Positions 63,180 to 64,000 of a DNA stretch of 64,000 bases are shown in pieces. Location: contig JACKNY010000001.1 of the NCBI GenBank assembly GCA_024234615.1, forward strand, positions 1,578,501 through 1,642,500, in the 5' to 3' direction. How positions within the stretch are numbered: position 1 is the stretch's first letter; every line of letters starts with the position of its first letter. The notes beneath the pieces are model-generated. The model had not been told where the DNA came from. It worked only from the letters and a program-made list of their open reading frames with translations, and did no database searches. A program made the position numbers and the translations under genes. This DNA comes from Pseudomonadales bacterium. Its GTDB lineage: Bacteria > Pseudomonadota > Gammaproteobacteria > Pseudomonadales > IMCC2047.

Positions 63180-64000
63180 TTGAGTCCATTAAAACCCCTG
63201 TTTGACTTGTCGGTTATTGCACAGCTGTTTAGTGAAGACTTTGCCGATGGGCTTATTATTACGCCTAACCAGCGTCTTGCGGCGCAAGTCAAAGCCGCCT
63301 TTCACGATCAACAAAGTCGGTCAGGTGTGCTCGCCTGGAGCATACCAAAGATTTATCCCATAGAAGACTGGGTGCAGCGTTGCTGGCAAGAGTTAATCTT
63401 GCTTGGTGACAAGCGGGCTCTCGCCTTAACCCCGCTTACTCATGCACAAGAATTGCTGATTTGGGAACAAATCATCCGCCAGGATGGAGAAAGCCTCTTG
63501 CTTAAATACCAAGCTACCGCAAAATCAGTGATGGCCGCTTACCGGACTCTGACTCTATGGCAAACAACCATTGACCTGGCCTTTCAGGAACATCCCGATT
63601 GTGCAAGTTTCAGCGATTGGGCGAGCAGTTTTAAAGCATATTGTCAGCAGCACAGTTATATCGACTCAACCACTATTATCGCCTTTCTAGCAGAAGCTTT
63701 TGCCCGAAAACAGCTATCCTCCTGCAGCCAAATTTTACCACTGGGTTTTCAGCAAATACCACCGCTGTACGCGACGCTGCTAGAGAATACCGGAGCCAAA
63801 CTACTTGAACCTAGCCAGAGAACAATGGCCTGCGAACGCTTCGCAGTCGTCAGCGACAACACAGAGCAAGAATTACGAATTGCTGCGCGTTGGATAAAGC
63901 AACAAATCCAACAGCGCCCAGCGCAGCGCATTGCGCTGGTTGTTGCTGATTTAAAACAACGTAGAGCACAAATTGAACGTATTTTTAATGCGGAATTCGA
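63180..64000 (+). CDS. Probable DNA-repair protein, AddB-like/PD-(D/E)XK family (partial, runs off the right edge)
   Basis: 273 complete codons from a TTG at 63180, the only usable start after a stop at 63162. It reads LSPLKPLFDLSVIAQLFSED and then IITPNQRLAAQVKAAF, with later LAWSIPKIYPIEDWVQR, as in the bacterial 'probable DNA repair protein' family (TIGR03623 type), which pairs with a RecB-like helicase. The nuclease domain would be beyond the window. Confidence 0.8.
   Translation, partial: MSPLKPLFDLSVIAQLFSEDFADGLIITPNQRLAAQVKAAFHDQQSRSGVLAWSIPKIYPIEDWVQRCWQELILLGDKRALALTPLTHAQELLIWEQIIRQDGESLLLKYQATAKSVMAAYRTLTLWQTTIDLAFQEHPDCASFSDWASSFKAYCQQHSYIDSTTIIAFLAEAFARKQLSSCSQILPLGFQQIPPLYATLLENTGAKLLEPSQRTMACERFAVVSDNTEQELRIAARWIKQQIQQRPAQRIALVVADLKQRRAQIERIFNAEF

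Noticed and set aside
1..64000. CRISPR arrays, prophage, rRNA or tRNA genes
   Set aside because: No spaced direct repeats, phage structural genes, rRNA segments or clear cloverleaf sequences were seen by eye; tRNA absence was not tested with a scanner.

Overview
The window looks like chromosome of a marine-type gammaproteobacterium, probably near Cellvibrionales/Pseudomonadales. This is inferred from recognisable RMF, ThrH, CysB, RlmJ, PyrD-2, a DUF3465 protein, a TonB receptor paired with a tricorn-like peptidase, moderate GC and AT-rich intergenic gaps. No phage, CRISPR, rRNA or intact insertion sequence was seen. Most genes lie on the minus strand.

Layout. (1) 1-4759: formate dehydrogenase operon, with a NuoE-NuoF fusion diaphorase, a Mo-bisMGD catalytic subunit and mobA, which runs off the left edge. 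(2) 5053-9478: a DUF1289 protein, dodecin, the molybdopterin operon moaC-moaD-moaE-moaA, and a GlcD-like flavoprotein. (3) 10028-10237: rmf with a bidirectional terminator. (4) 10299-28800: a large carbohydrate-acid catabolic island under a divergent FadR/GntR regulator. ManD (mannonate dehydratase), KdgK and Eda give the route D-mannonate to KDG to KDPG to pyruvate plus glyceraldehyde-3-P. Between manD and eda lie a CrtI-like flavoprotein, a carbon-nitrogen hydrolase, a small membrane protein, a ThDP enzyme, a HisC-like aminotransferase and an aldehyde dehydrogenase: nitrogen and keto-acid chemistry of unknown substrate. Upstream are several oxidoreductases, an efflux MFS and a DUF819 membrane protein. 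(5) 28883-38010: a peptide-use module with a periplasmic amidohydrolase, tricorn-like S41 protease, TonB receptor and POT transporter. (6) 38119-40571: pyk and gap, overlapping. (7) 41112-47259: housekeeping and small genes (GST, pyrD, bactofilin, rlmJ), a 55-residue PEP-CTERM-like protein and a sterol-desaturase-family enzyme. (8) 47361-54608: a LysE pseudogene, an orphan sdhB, and then the most interesting locus. (9) 54700-64000: HAD phosphatases, thrH, cysB, a TauE-like exporter, a universal stress protein, DUF3465, an orphan exbD, a 5'-nucleotidase, a D-2-hydroxyacid dehydrogenase, and the start of a PD-(D/E)XK DNA-repair protein that runs off the right edge.

Standout system. At 49119-54608 a heme-copper oxidoreductase (subunit II with a complete CuA site, then subunit I) is followed by a SenC/SCO protein, a membrane protein and the NO sensor NsrR, and is divergent from nirC and a second SCO protein. 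Subunit I keeps all six metal-binding histidines but has Asn where an oxidase carries its crosslinked Tyr. That residue and the gene order match the little-studied sNOR (NorSY-SenC-Orf1) nitric oxide reductase. The divergent promoter region holds two near-consensus sigma70 promoters and three NsrR-like boxes, two of which sit on the promoters.
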